The notes beneath the pieces are model-generated. The model was not told the origin of the DNA. It saw only the letters and a program-made list of their open reading frames with translations, and searched no databases. Below, in pieces: positions 12,530 through 27,500 of a DNA stretch of 64,000 nucleotides. Each line of letters opens with the position of its first letter. Position 1 is the stretch's first letter. Source of the stretch: Pithys albifrons albifrons (lineage: Eukaryota > Chordata > Aves > Passeriformes > Thamnophilidae); assembly GCF_047495875.1 (NCBI RefSeq), contig NC_092463.1:10240622-10304621 (forward strand), given 5' to 3'. A program made the translations under genes and the position numbers.

Positions 12530-15500
12530 CTGTAAAACAGCAGTCACAGAACACAAAGCACTCAAAACCAGCACCAGGACTGTACTGTATTACACTGTCG
12601 TGAAGGTGGGCATGGCACCCGTACCAACCAACTTCAAATGGAATATTATTTGCATAAGCAAAAACATCTGAAGCTTTAGCAACACTTCTTCCTCCAGTTG
12701 CATCTCTGCTGTTCAAAGATGTTAAAATTCAGCTACTTGATAGCACAGATTTCAACATTGCTCAGATGTACAGAGGCTACCACTTGCCTGGACTTTTTCC
12801 AACACAGAATTCCTTCTGTAGAAGTTTTAAGAATTTTCTCTATCTGTCCATACTTTTAACATGTACAACAGCTTGGTGTTACCATTCTGGCTAGAGCATC
12901 ATGAATACAGACATCACACCAAGTCAGTGCTTTCAGAAAACAGCAGCTCACAGGTATGTGCACCAGCACTCCACTGTGTCCTTAAAAAACCTCTAGAAAC
13001 CACTGGTCATCCCCTCCCCTACTTGCTCTGCACACAGAATAGACCAGGGCATGTGAGGTCCTTCACTGTCTGAGGCACATATCAAATCTGAAGCACATGT
13101 CAAACAGCCACTGTCCTGCACGCATTGCCCTCTGACAGATCTCAATCTATGAGTTGCAAAAGGCTGTAACGAGGAACGTGGGGGCTTTATTGTTTGTTTG
13201 GTTGATCTGCTCTAAGAGGAGCAGCTCAATGCAGATGACTTATCAGAGCTGTAAAATCAAACTGAAGCCTGCAAAGCAGCAATGCCAGACATGTCAGTAG
13301 AAGCCACAATGACCTTATGAACAAGACTAACAAGTATTGACATCTGGTTAGAGCAAAATTGATGTGTTGGGGTTTTTTTTGCAAAGTGTATAACATTCTA
13401 TAATATTGCATTTGCTCAAAGTGTAATGAGGGGGCAACTGTTCCTCCTGATAAGAATCCAAGGTTATAAACAGGCAGTGTATTAAAAAAATCCAAACAAA
13501 AATAAAGAAAAACCCAAACAACAAACAAAACCCCCAAAGCCTCAGGTCCAAACAAGTTTTTCTATTCATTTTGAGAGTTAACAAGTTCTAATGCACTGAC
13601 TTCTACTGAATTCTTACCGCAGTGAACATTCTTATGCAAGTTTTACCTCTGTTATGTCTTCCACTCCAAAATGCACATCAAATTCCAGGTCTATATCATT
13701 TTCTGGAAGCAGGGGAGCCCCAGATGTCTGACTCGAACCCAAACCACACAGAACACCAGTAAAATACTTTTCAGTTTTATCAACCCTACATGAAAAAGAA
13801 AGAAAACAGCCTCACCTAGAGATGAAGAAATTAAACTCATGAAGACAAACTGAAATGCATTTGCCTAAGCCATGCCAAGTGAGACACATTTTAAAGAAGC
13901 TAAAACAACTGAGAGCCATTCACATCTAGTCATACTGGTTTTTAAAACACAGTGATGAAACAAAACTGAAGTTCTGTTTATGAACGTATATAAAAGTTAA
14001 AAAAAGAGTCATACATAAGTAAAATTAAGGAAAGCTAGCTTCACATTGTTGAAATGACCATCTACAAATACCTGGATTTAAAGAAAAGACAACAATAATG
14101 CAACTGCCAGCACTCAACTTTTAAAAAAATTACTGAAGCTCCTTTCCTCATGTAGATTTACAACAGCCAGTTCTACACTCCATTTTCCCAGGCTTCCAGC
14201 ATGACTGTCAGGAACTGTACTGCCTTATCACAAGGGCAGAATCTGTAGCACCAATTCATATGTATATGAACAAGACTTTAGCTACATGCAACACTAAAAC
14301 TCATAAAAAATACCAGGAAGAGAATATTTAAAAAAGATTTCTAAGGGTCCTAGAAACAAGTAATAATAAAAGAACCACTACTTTTTAATATGCATGACTA
14401 CCTGAGTTCTATTGTAGGAGCAAACAGCATACTGAGGAGAGCAAGCAGGCCAGGGATAGGAGGCATCAAAGATGTTTCCCTTAAACACACAGTAGATCCT
14501 AGCACCAAAAGAAAAATAATTAAAATAAATCTAAGGAGCATCTAAAAAATGAAACCTCAAAAAGATGTAACATGGAACTACAGTGCCATATTTACTAAGA
14601 GAACTACTCACAAAACCATAAGTCTAGAGAAACCATTCTAACATTTTTATTGGGCATTACCATTTGCACTTAGTAATACATCAGCAGCAACCAACAACTG
14701 CTCAAAGGGATCTTCTGCAGGATCATGGACAATAACAGAGTTTATGCTGTCCTTACATATGAAAGTATTTCTAGGGAAGAAATAAGAAATATTTTCAACA
14801 TTAAAAAAACCCAAACCCCATACAAACATATAAACGAAAGAATGACTTGAAATTCACAACATAAACTCAAAATAGCTTTTACTGGTTATTCAGGTTACCC
14901 GAATACTATTTAGCAGATTTGTATGGCCGTTAATAAATAATCTCTCTGTGAGACAATAACGCACCTTTGATAAAACTATTCTTAAGATTGTAAATAGCAA
15001 TAGTGTGTACATTAATACAATTCAAGCCTGTGGCTTCAGTCTTTTCAATGAATAAAAACTCAAAAAATCTGACAGTTTTGGCCCATTTATTAAAAATCAC
15101 AGGTAAGAACATGATTATACTTCACATTAAGTCCTCTCATACCTGAGCTGGGATCTCTTAGTCAGACTGTAGCATTTCAGCTCATAAGGACTGAGTGGGC
15201 CCCAAACTGTTACCTTCAAAAACAGGGAGAGAAAAATAACATTCTAGTTAGCCAGGACCTGGACATCTCCAAATGAAAATTCATTATAAATGCAAGTCAA
15301 AACACATTTAAGTATTTAGTGAGCAACACTGGTTTGATAAACTGATAAACAGTTTTGTTGAGGCACCTAAACAAAAATAATCTATTTTCACAAGTACTGG
15401 GGATTCATGACTTTCCTCTGGCTTAAAAAACACAACTTCAGAATTCACAGATCACTTAAAATCAGGTTGGTTTTGCTTACACGAGCAGGTCTTTAATCTT

Positions 15501-18500
15501 GAAAATATCTCATTTTATCAAAGTGATTAGTTAAATAGGATTATTCCTGTGGGTAACCAGAGCATGATTATGCACTTGAAAGACTGAAATGTTGTCAGGT
15601 CTGAAAAGGGGAAAAGAATTAGACTATAGATGAGGCCTACCTTATAATCAGAATGCAGAACAGGACACACATTCTCATGTTTTATATTCCAGCTTAGCAG
15701 TGACTAGATATTTCAGAATATGTAAGTAAGAATGAATTCTGAGTTTGGAACTGGCAGAGGAAAAGCATCCGCTTTTTTGTTACTATCAGTTACTGGAGCA
15801 CTCACTGCATCACCTGTTCCAGCTGCTAACCTAGCACTAGTTGAGGGAGAACGAAACACTGTGTATAGTGAAAACCATGTTTATTTTTTTGAGAAATTGA
15901 TAGGCTTCTAAACTTGCTTTTTACTGTAGCTTGTATGAAGACTACCATGTATAGAAACACTGGGTTCAGTTTTTCAATTTTATCTCGATTCTGCACAGGT
16001 TCAAAGTGCTGCCTTAGAATGTGCCAGAAGAGCTGGTTAACTTGGCTCCAGGGCTATACTTCAAAACTCTGTTAAAAGCTGCAGCAGACTAGTCTGAAAT
16101 GGTGGTCACACTATGGCTTTCTACCAAAAGAAAGTAGAATGCCCTGTGAAAGGCATCAAATATTGCTTGGTTGTTTCAGGTACTTTCAGTCCTCATCTCC
16201 GTTCTAACAATAGGAGAAGCAGAGTCATGTAATGACAGGCCAAAACCACCACTCGAGATACCTTATGGGTTGGTGCATCAGATTTATTGTCAGAAAAGTA
16301 GTCTAACAAGCTGTCAATGAGGTGCTTTTCTTCCTGTCTTGAAGATAGAGACGTTTGCTCTACTTTCTTTACTTCATCCCCAAGTACGTCCTTGTGCAAA
16401 TCATGGCTTTGCTACACAACAATGGAAGAGTGTTAAAACTCTTTAACAGTGATGTTTGTAAAAATATTACACAAAGAAATACTCATATGAAATACTCATA
16501 TACAATTGCAAAAAAACCTTTTCTAATGACCTATCAGATTATGAGAAACATAAAAATGGAAGACAGTTAAAAAAAGAAACAGCTACGGTTTTTCAAACTT
16601 TCAAGTAACAGTGGAGCAGTTCAATTGATGAAATAATTCCTGGGAAACATCTCTTCCAAAAGGGGTCTCAAAACAGCAATGGTTTTGGCCAACAGCTCAA
16701 TATGGATTATGCACACAAACAAAAACACACTGTCCTGTTCAAGTGTTAACCTTGCCTACTCTCAAGCCACTAGTCAAGGCTTCAGCTCAGTTTCTCAGGA
16801 CTTCAGAAAGAATGATCTGAAATAGAGTAAGAACAGTAGAAGCAGCTTAGTCAATACATACTCGTGATTCATATGACTCCTCTGCTGGTTCAGCATAACA
16901 TTCCTCAATAAGCACATCTCGAATATTCACAAGGTCTTTGCACCTTGAGTAACGGAAAAGATCCACGTGCAGGACACCGTGCACCACTGAATACACCTCC
17001 ACCAGCAGGGTGTAGCCACTGACCAGCGAGGCAAATCTCTGGCTGGCGCTGTAACTCCACCGCTCCCCGCACACAATCGATCTGGCAGACGGACGCATCT
17101 TGCATATCTTGAATTCCAAAGCCTACAGGAAAAAACATTGAAAACACTTGCCTGAGTAGAGATACGTTCGTGCTGGTTTTCATTTCCTCAATAAACTGCT
17201 TGAATTAATAACTATAAATTACTTGATAATTATTGCAGCAGCTTATGTTAATTCCTAGGACTGCTTTAAAGCTACTGGCATTATTCCTATTTCATCAGTG
17301 ACAATGCGGCTACACATGACATCTTGTATCTCTTCAATACAGTACACAGCTGCTAAGAAATCAGAGCAAACAGTGCATAAAGGATAACTTGGAATTAATT
17401 CGCTATTCACATTGAAATCTTAGGTGTGTAGAGATGTTTTCTCTGGAAGAAACTTCACAGCGTACAATTATTTTCAACTGAGGTAACAGAAAACTTGGCA
17501 AGACCACTGCAGCTCTTCTGTCCTTGGCAAGAGAAATTATGTTCTCATTTAACCCATTTCCACAGTTACTATGTGCAATCATGTCTTTGAATGAATTTAC
17601 AACAGCAACCATTTTTTTTTTCCAACTAGTCATTAAAAGACTAAGCCTGAAGCAGAAATACATTTCCATTAAATGCATATGTAGAAAACACAAAAAAAGG
17701 ATGCTTCATACGATAATTATTTCCACTTATTTTTTACATCAATCATAAAAGAAAACCAAAGAAAATTAACCCTGTCAAGAGGAAGGGCCCCTGAAAACAT
17801 GAGGCTGGATTAACATTTCTCTACAATTAAATACAACATCGTTCAGTTCTGCACAGGAATTCCTGCTCTGTGAATACATATCTGTGGAAAACACCTGACT
17901 ATTAGTGAAGGTAATTTGTAGGTACTTGCATCAGCAAAATGCATATTATTTAATTATTATTCTGAAAAGTATTCTGATTTGAAGTATGCTCCTGTTTGCC
18001 AGGCCAGACATGAAAATATCCAGTAAGCAGCAGCAAAAAGCATCACCCTACCTGGAAAGGAAGCCCTTGAAGAGAGCTTGGAATCTCTTTTAATTTATTT
18101 AAAGGCACTTCTGATCTATTGCCATAATCCACAAAAAAAACCTGGAAAAAGAACCAAGAGTATCTTGCAAAGGCTCCACAACATTAAAAGTGCTACTTTT
18201 AGTGACAAGAAAAGTCACAGCTTTATAATTACAGTACAACACAACCTTATCAAGTCACATGGAAGCAAATTCAAAGTCTGGAAAACATGCAAATGAAGTC
18301 ATGTCAAAAAGAACAGGTCAAATTTTATCGTCTATCATTTGATCCCTTGGCTTAAGTAATGCAAGTAATCCACTAAAACTAGAAAAGGCAAATTTCTCTG
18401 AAAGGCTCTAAATTGTCTTGCCACAATTAAAGCTATTTAACCTTAAATAATCTTAACAGTGAGTGATATCTACCTACCTAATTTAGTACCTAACAACTGC

Positions 18501-21500
18501 TTTTAGATATGCAAATGTGAACATGCATCCGGTGCCTTTTAATAAATTGCAAAGAGAAAGTGGTGAGATGAGCACTCCTATTCACTAGTTTTCCATGACT
18601 TTAAACAGATGGCAAAGTTCAGCATTAACTCCAGAGTGGTGATGTCCAGCTAGGTTAAGAAATAAAATAAATTCAACAGAGGAATGGGCTGTGCAAGGGC
18701 GAATGTCACAAAAAATAAGAAAATCTGTTCTTAATTTTTCAGGCCAATACTTTTCAGCAGTTTAGTATCAATCTTGAACTGTGGCATTAATTTCCATTAC
18801 TGATCTCAGTACAAAAAGCCAAAATCTTCTGATGAATTTCTCTCTATGGAACTCAAAAGAATAAACGCTGTTCCAAAAAAATCACCATGAATGGACCCAA
18901 GAGCATGGAAAAAAAAAACAAATGGTGTGAAGTAAAAAATTACATATTTTGAAATTTTAACAATTTCTGCTATAAACAGTCCTGTAAATTCTATGTATAA
19001 TTTACTATGTATAAATTTTAATTATTTGAAAATTACCAAGGAGTTAGAACTAAGATGAAAAGAGGTGGGTCATGCAAAGAAAGCCATGAAAAGGCAAATG
19101 TGGCATGTGCCCCATGAAATAATTTTGAATGCAGAGGAGAAACACTGTGTTGGAAGATGAATTTCTGCACTATGCATTGTTGCTAAGCAAAGGCAATACT
19201 ATAAGTATGGCAGCATGTGTAGTTCTGCTTCAGAAAACTGAGGTCAAAACAGAAACTGAGGAGTGAGACAGAGACCAGGAGAGTCAATGTAGGATGTGAG
19301 ATGAGAAAGGGTGCAGCTTGCTTCAATTAGCAAAAGGGAGCCCAGGAGGAAAGAGAGACAAGAAACTGGAAGAGAGAAGGAAGAACCGTGTTGCAAACCA
19401 GGGCCAGAAACACTGGTAGAAAAAGCTTAGATGAATTTGCCATAAGTGACTGAAAACTGCCAATACAATGAGGGCCAGAATTTACTTTTCAGATGGATCT
19501 CAATATTTTTATGAAGAGGAAGTGATGGGGCTGCTGCCAGCAATGTACCACTTTATCTAAGCACTCCTTGCCACACTTTCAGATTTACTGGAAGTTTTAG
19601 TTTATTTTGTTTTGCTTTGCTTCAGCACACAACAACCTTTACGGTATCAAACAAGAGCTTCTCAATTTAATAACTAAAAATTCCCATGTTCTGGAAAAAA
19701 AACTAATTAATCTACTCTAACCAGTGATTTGTAGAAAAAAAGAAAAGCAAAGCTCCAAGATTGTTAACCCAATTACATCCTACCAATTCAATATGACATA
19801 GCATATTACCTCAGCAAAATCTCCATGAACATACAGAACACAAGCTCTGTAGTATCCTCTGTTTTCCAGATAAGTGAATGGTGCCAGACAAAGCAGATCT
19901 GGACGTGGAGGCACTGATAAATCCATCAGGTTCTGATAGTTAATTTCAGCAGTCAGAGCCTGGAGTACAGTCCTATTTTTTTCATCTATTCTGTAACCCC
20001 AGAAGTGTCCAACTTCTACTATCTGAAAGTAGAAAAGTTAGACAGTAACAGATTTCACATTGTTTTATACTTCTACATCAAATACAAACCACATCTGAGC
20101 AAAATACATGAAAACACTCCTGACACACACAGTTCACATACTGTAATAATGCAGATAAGCATTTCTGTCTCAGATGTTATCTGAAAATGTTAATTTTCTG
20201 TGCTGTTGCAATATGCTTTTCAGTTGAACAGATTCTGATATAACTACTAATAGAGAAAATTAATCCAAGACTGCTTCCATTTTTCTCAACTGAATTAACA
20301 TACAGAAAATACAAGGTAGACATTTGATTAGACACATGTATACAGATTTAGTGCACTTTTCTTTAGTAACAGAATAACGGCTTGCTACAACTATCAGCAA
20401 ATTAGCATTCTCACTGGGATGATTAGCCATACTTAGGAAACTGATAAGAACATACACTCATCTAAATCAAACTGAATAAAATAAGTCATCTTTTCAAATG
20501 GCTCACTAAACTCATATAACCACTTCAGATCTTCTATCAAACGCTTATGATAAAAAACAAACTTTATTTTCAGTAATTAAAACTGACACGTTCAAACAAA
20601 AGTAGCCTAAGCTAAGTGATTGCAATAGGTCTGATCAAATTCATTAACATCTTTTAATCAAGACACTTAGCTGAATAAAAGGAAAAAAATATTCTTTCCT
20701 GCACTTGCAAAACATGCCACTAATATCAAGAGCTGTTTTAATATTTGATCCTATAATCTCCCCAGCTCAGTGGTTTGAATGTTTTCATTATTATTTCTAT
20801 TTTAGCAGAATATATATTGCTATTACTCAACTTGAGAAGATGAGTTAACACGAGACGTAAAAAATTCTCAGCTTCAGATTTCAGAAATATTTATATATAC
20901 ATATGATTTTCCCATAATACACTTCTATGCATATTTTCAAAATGAGCATATGCTACCATTAATTCATCTCATTTCTCATATGTATAGCTTCTGAAGAGAA
21001 CTGGCAGTTAATAATAACAAGGTAAATGGCCCAAATACCTCCTAATTCTCATTTATGTAGTTTACACAAGCATTTTACCTCTTTTCCATTAATCCTCTTG
21101 ACATTTATGCCTACTTCCAGCTAACATTCACTGCCAGCAAATTTTGTCAAGTGCAAACATGTGAGTACTGTTTAACAAAGAACTACTAAAAATTAAACCA
21201 AGAATATTCTCCATGCATCTTAAAGATATCTCTGTGCTATAAACATTATCAGTACCATTTTTTTAATTAAAGCTTGTCAGATATTAATCTCTACTAAGCT
21301 ATCTAGGTACCAATTATCAGATATGACCTATTTCAGATGTAGAACGTCCCTACCTCTGTTATCTTGATGCACAAAAACCGACTTGGAATCATCTTTGACA
21401 TTTCTGAAGCACCAAATGAGATTTCCACAGGCTCCACTGTCTGCTTCTGACAGTCTACACTTACTCTAAAAAAATTTATGGAATAAAGATGCTAAATACT

Positions 21501-24500
21501 TCACTCACAAGAGAAAACTCAAGACATCGATTTTTACACTTTTATTTGCTTCCCCGGGTAGCCCTAAGGCACATTATGTACTTAATGACTTTTATTTAGG
21601 AATACATTAATTCAATTAGAACATAAAATCACCACACAGAACCAAATTGCTACTGAGTTAACATAGGAAGATACATAAGAGGACACAACTGTGCCATCAG
21701 TTTATTAAACATGCAAAGAATTAAGGTTAAATAGTGAGGCTTTTTGCTATGCATGCCTTCTAAACTTATTTTTAAGAAACAGAATAGACAGCAACACAAA
21801 GATAAATTCAGCAAATTTTTACATATAAGTTTCTGTATTTATATATATATATATGTATAAAGTACTCCTTTTATTGACAAAAGTTAAGAACTCCAAAATT
21901 AAGTCTTTCAGCCTAAAAGATTTAAGTTTCTCAAAAACTAATTTTCGAAAAGATTCTAAGTGCTGTTTTGGGCACAGTGAAGCTGCTACAATCCTTTATT
22001 ATAAATTAAGCACAATCAATTGGATGTGAAATATTCACCTGAACTTGAACCTTCCCAGTTCATTCCTGCCTTCTTATTTTAGATTTCTTATTTTAAAGTA
22101 CTACCATGGCTGCAGCCCCATCAGCAGCTAGGCAGATTACAGTTTTACCAAGTTACCTGTATGACCCAAAGCTCAGAATCACAGCCTATGCTAACAGTGA
22201 AACCCACAGGCCAGATTTCCCCAGCAAAGGCAGGTGTGGATCACAGAGCCTCACCACACTGCACTCCTCGGCAGTATTTTCTATCATGTTTTTACGCCTT
22301 ATGTTGGTACATTTCCCCACAGTTTCTGTTTTTATGTTCCACCTCCCTTCCCTTCTTTTGTCCCCAAATGCCACTCATTTGTTTTTGTTATAGCAATCCT
22401 CATGTTGTCTCTAGCATGAACAGGAATTACAGTGTACATCCACATTTCCATATGCCAAAGGCAAATGGAGTAAAATCTTGAGGGAGAAAAAAGAAGAATG
22501 TGTATTTGGAGTTCTCTTAAACAGCAAAACACTTTTAGCTATAAAGAAATATTTAAAACAACCATGTTATTTCTAGCCCTGGAAAAGCATTCTGCTTACA
22601 CAAAGTTTACATCTGTTTTTTGAACCTATCTTCCTTGGTGATGCTTCCAAGGAAATTCCCACTGAATCTAGCAAACCTCATTTCACTGCAAAGAAACATT
22701 TTCCATATACAATTACCTTAGAGACTGCAAACTTGCAGCTTCCACACCTCCCAGTTGTTTTCTGATATCATCTGGATAATGAACCTCCAGCTCCAAAGGA
22801 ATCTTCAGCTGTAACATCTTGATTGCCAGGTACACTTCAGGAAGAACCTTAAAGGCCTCTTTTGGATTACGGGAAAACTCCACAAATGCCCTGTTCACAC
22901 ACACCCCAAAAAACCAAACAACACCCCAACAACAAACAAACTTGAATTATCCTGATGATTGTAAGAAAACTTTCTAACATTCTTAAAAGCACATACCAAA
23001 TTTAATGAGTGTATTTAATAAAAATAAAAAGGATGTGAAAATATAAGTCAGTAAGAAAAGAACTGAAGATTGGAAAAGGAGTAAGAAGGGCTACATGAAC
23101 TCAACTTTGGGCAGCTATAGGCCAAAATCTGCCAGATGATTAGGTAAAAAAAAAAGTCATTGGACTTTAAAAATGAGCTCAACTCAGTATGAAATTTAGA
23201 AATAAACACCGACAGATTACTTGCAATTAAGGTCCACTGTTAGAGAACACTAAAGACAAAACAGAAGTCTCTACCTCAGCTAGTTTATTGTTATTCCAAC
23301 AAATATACACCAAAGTTCAAAACCACCTTTTTAACTCTAGCCAATGCACTAAACAGAAATTACTAATTTCAAAGAGGGAAGAAATAAACTAATTTTGTCG
23401 GTACACCATTGACAAGGAAATTCATTACTGGATTCATAACTGAGAACATGAGAAAGGCAGAATCCTTAAAAGTATTTCATACTTACTTGGACCCATTATA
23501 GGCAATAGATTTTACTTGCCCACACGGTCTGAGTAGTGACTGCAACTGTTTATGGTACAGATATCCATAAGGAGGAATATTCTTCAGCTGTGAAGAAAAA
23601 GATGCTACATTTGGACACATTCAATTGTTTTAATGCATTTTTAAGTTCACCTCAATAGTTTGCTTTGTCCTTAACTTGACCTGCAATAATGCACAATCTA
23701 AACTCCAAAAAATTACAAAAAATATATATGCTATAATACATTCAAAAATTTCAAAGGCAGTTAAAAAAACAGTTATGCTCGTAGTGATGCTCTACTGCTT
23801 CAAACCTGTGGATAAATGCTCTAACTATAAATGAAGTAGATTTGTAATCACATATATTAACTTGGTATTTTTCCCAAAAATCTGTCTAGTGTCTCTGGTT
23901 TTGCTTGTAAAGAAACCCAGTGGATTGCTATGATTCCTTGTTCATGATTGGTAAACATATCCTAGGCAGTATATGCAGTCTGGGAAACAGGAGGACCTAC
24001 AGCTTGTGCATATCCTTGCAAAACTATGACATATTGAATTACTGAGGTATGGTGGGACAGCTTGCAAAACTGGAAAGCACTTACAGATGGACACATGCTT
24101 CTTAGGGATGACAAAGAGCAATCTCCTGGTCTTCCCTGTGTAGAGGAGTAACTCAAATGTAATGTTCTACAACTATTAACATGCAACAGTAGTCAGATAT
24201 ACATTTCTCTAACTTTTCCTTACTTAATAATCTCCCATAGGAGACCTTGATTTAATACAGAATCATGAAATCCTTATTAGCAAGTTCCAATTTGGCAATT
24301 TCTAACTACTTTTCAGGGGCTATGCAACTGTCTATTCTTTTCTTTGGCTGTTACAACCTTAAACAGAGCAGGTTAGATATAGAAATTCTTCCTTTGCCTT
24401 GGAATTACACTACTAAGGTCAGCTGCCGGTTAAAAACATGGTCTAGGTTAGACTACAGAAACTGCCTTAAGGCAAGATGATTTCAAGAGACCAGAGAGTG

Positions 24501-27500
24501 GGAGGAATAATTGTCTTTTATATCTTCAGGACACACCATTAGGAGCAGCATACAGCTGTAAGAATCACTCAAATTGTGAGCTTCAGGAACTCACAGCATT
24601 TGTGCCCAAGATGATCATTCAAACTGATGAAGACACAGCAGCTACTTCTTCCTTCTTCAAGGTAACAAGCAGTTAATGTATGAGCAGATCAAGAGTTACA
24701 TACATTAACAGAAAGTAGCTCCTTAAAACTACCAGTTTAATCTTAATCAATGCTGCTATGGCAATACTTGCCTTTATTCCACAATATTGAGCTAGTCTGG
24801 TATTTTGCTTCACTATGCTAAAATATGGTAAAAGCTTCAAAAGCATACATAAATATGACTGCACACACATATTGCCATGACAGCATCTCCTTCAGTACAG
24901 AACCAGCCCCTCTTCTTGGGTTAGCAGTGAAGCACAAAAACACTCCTTAGCACTAAGATTTTCTGAGTTTCTCCACCTTTTATCTATCTTCTCTTGTGCC
25001 AATAAAAGTATATTCTTTGAGGCTGCCTGGTTTGTAGGTTTGCTTTCTTTAAGCAAAGGTCATGGTTATTTGACCAGTTCAGATACACCAAATGCTTTCC
25101 CAGTTTAGACTGCACCATTTTGCATAAATCAGCAGAGCCATTTTAAACTCGCACTTATGAAATCAGAGGAAAAGTAATTTTAGAAGATGAAAAGCACAGT
25201 GAAATGCCTGAGTAATCTTAAAGCAACAAGAATGAATGCCATGTACTATCAAGCAGGGGATGACTAAAAAACTAACACTGAAGTTGTGACAACACATTTC
25301 ATGAGTACTCATTAAAAAGTACCCTTGACAGTGCTGTTCTGTTTTTCCAAATATTTAGTTAGTTTGATGGAAGTTGTTTCCCTGTGCTAGACGAGCAATC
25401 AAATGAATAGAGACAGTTCTCAAGAATTCTTCTAAAATTGCCCACCCACACAATATTTATTGTATTGAAAGAAAGGGAGATGGGAGAGGAGAGAGTTTAC
25501 CAAGCAAGGATCAGAGCAGGTAATTATTTCTGCCCCGCCCAAGACAGAACAGAACTTGAAAATACCAACCAAACACCACATATTTCTATTACTTGATAAT
25601 TAATTCATTCACCTTCTTAACATACCATTACAGTGGTTTTTGGATCCTTGCCAGCAAGCTCTTTCGCAGCAATTCCTTCACTATATTTTCCTAAAGTAAA
25701 GTAGTTTGGATAGAAAGCACCAGCTATTACAACCTGAAATCAAGAAAGTATTTTGTAAAATGCAGCACATTGTATTCAGTTTCTTGAAAAGAAATACACT
25801 GGCAACATGAAGAGACTGCAACAGCTCTGCAGATGAATATTTTTTCCTGTCTCCAGGAACTACTGAAACTGCCAAATAAACATTAATTCATGCAAATCCT
25901 TAAAAACGTACTTTTATGAAAAGAGTTCAGTATCTGGAACAGTTCCAGAACATTTTAATATTTCTGTATGCAGACTTGCTCTATGAAGATCATAACTGTT
26001 AATCCTGATTTCAAGAAGAGCCTCAATTTTAATAAATTCACACAAAATAGCCACAGGAAAATTGGTCAATTTTCAGGCTACATCCTACAGTATTTAACAA
26101 TTCAGCTTCAAGAAGTTCACTGCTTACACAGTTAAACCAACTGCTACGGAAAAGATGAACATGTCTGTGAACATAAAATCACTGTGAATCAGTCCAAATA
26201 AGAAATTTAACTGAAAATTTGACAAAGTCAAAATAGCTAAAACACACCTAATTCCCAGCAACCCCTCCCCACTAACTATCCAAGACAGCACACATTCCAA
26301 TAGAAGTGATAATATAATTAAAAACAAACAAAAACCCCCTAACATTAGTTGTCCTTCTACATTGTCAATACACTGTTAAAAAGAATTACATCCTTTTCTA
26401 CCCAAAATCTCAAGATCCATAGAGAATTTTCAAACATGAGTGTAATACCAGTTCATCAGTAATAGTATATAAAAATCTAGCCGTAAGTTTTGTAAATAAT
26501 ATCTCTTCATGACAATAAAGCATTACCTGCAAAATGAAGCGTTGTTTGTACACATATTCCTGGTCCATAGTAGGTGGTTGAGCATTAACATACATTTTAA
26601 ATGCTTTGACTCGCCTTTTCAAGTTGTAAAATAACTCTGCCACCTGAAATTTGATCTCTAAGTTACATTTTACACAGATCAAAACCATCCACATAGGAAA
26701 ATAAAATCTGTTAGTAAAAGTCTAAAATAATTGGACAAACTCCCTTCCCTTTTTAGGTGACTAGTATGCATTTCACCAATACACTGCTTAGCACTCCTGT
26801 GTTGGAAAATAATTTCAGCGCTGTGACTCCAGCAGTTTTCTTGACATCTTATAAAGAACTTGGTAGTCACAAAGCATATTTTGCATATATGATATAGAAC
26901 AAAATTAAGAAATAAGAGGATATTCTCCATTTAAATAATTTCAGATTTGCATCTTAAAAAGTAAAAATCACACTAACAACCTGGACTTCTGCACCTAACT
27001 GCAGCAGTGACCATGCTGCACCCTCAGTTCAGGAGGCAACTGTGATTACTGTATGTGAGATCAAACGTGTGTTCTACAGCAGAACATATCAAGCTTTCCA
27101 TCTTCAGCATTTCCAAGAAGCTTCCACAAGCAGCCACTGGTCCTCTGACCACACAGTAAATGCTTTTACTCTCCCAACTGATTCTGGAGCAAATGTAGCA
27201 GAGTCTGCTCAACTTGTTTGTATCTACATTTTCTGCCTTTCTGCTGCTGCCAGTTTTAGGATACTACTACAAAAACTACCATAACCAGAAAGCAACCCAT
27301 GGGACTGACTTAGTTCTGCAAATTCACCTCCACACAAAGTATTATTAAAATAGTATCTTAAAGTGTGGCAAACAAAATCCCCCAAACCCTTAGTAAGCCA
27401 TGGTGCAGGTGTCCATTCTAAACTCCTTATATATCATGTCATGTACAAACTCTTCTTCTAATATCTGAACTGAACTAGGAGAGGCTACCATGTAAGACTA

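Larger units (their letters stand above)
12530..23486. other. Introns among the Tudor-half exons
   Basis: Between the listed exons in this span the sequence is AT-rich intron. The larger gaps are 18142-19809, 20023-21353 and 15214-16261. I see no transposon tail, RNA gene or conserved-looking open frame in them beyond the TA microsatellite. Old, unrecognisable repeats may be present. Confidence 0.6.
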
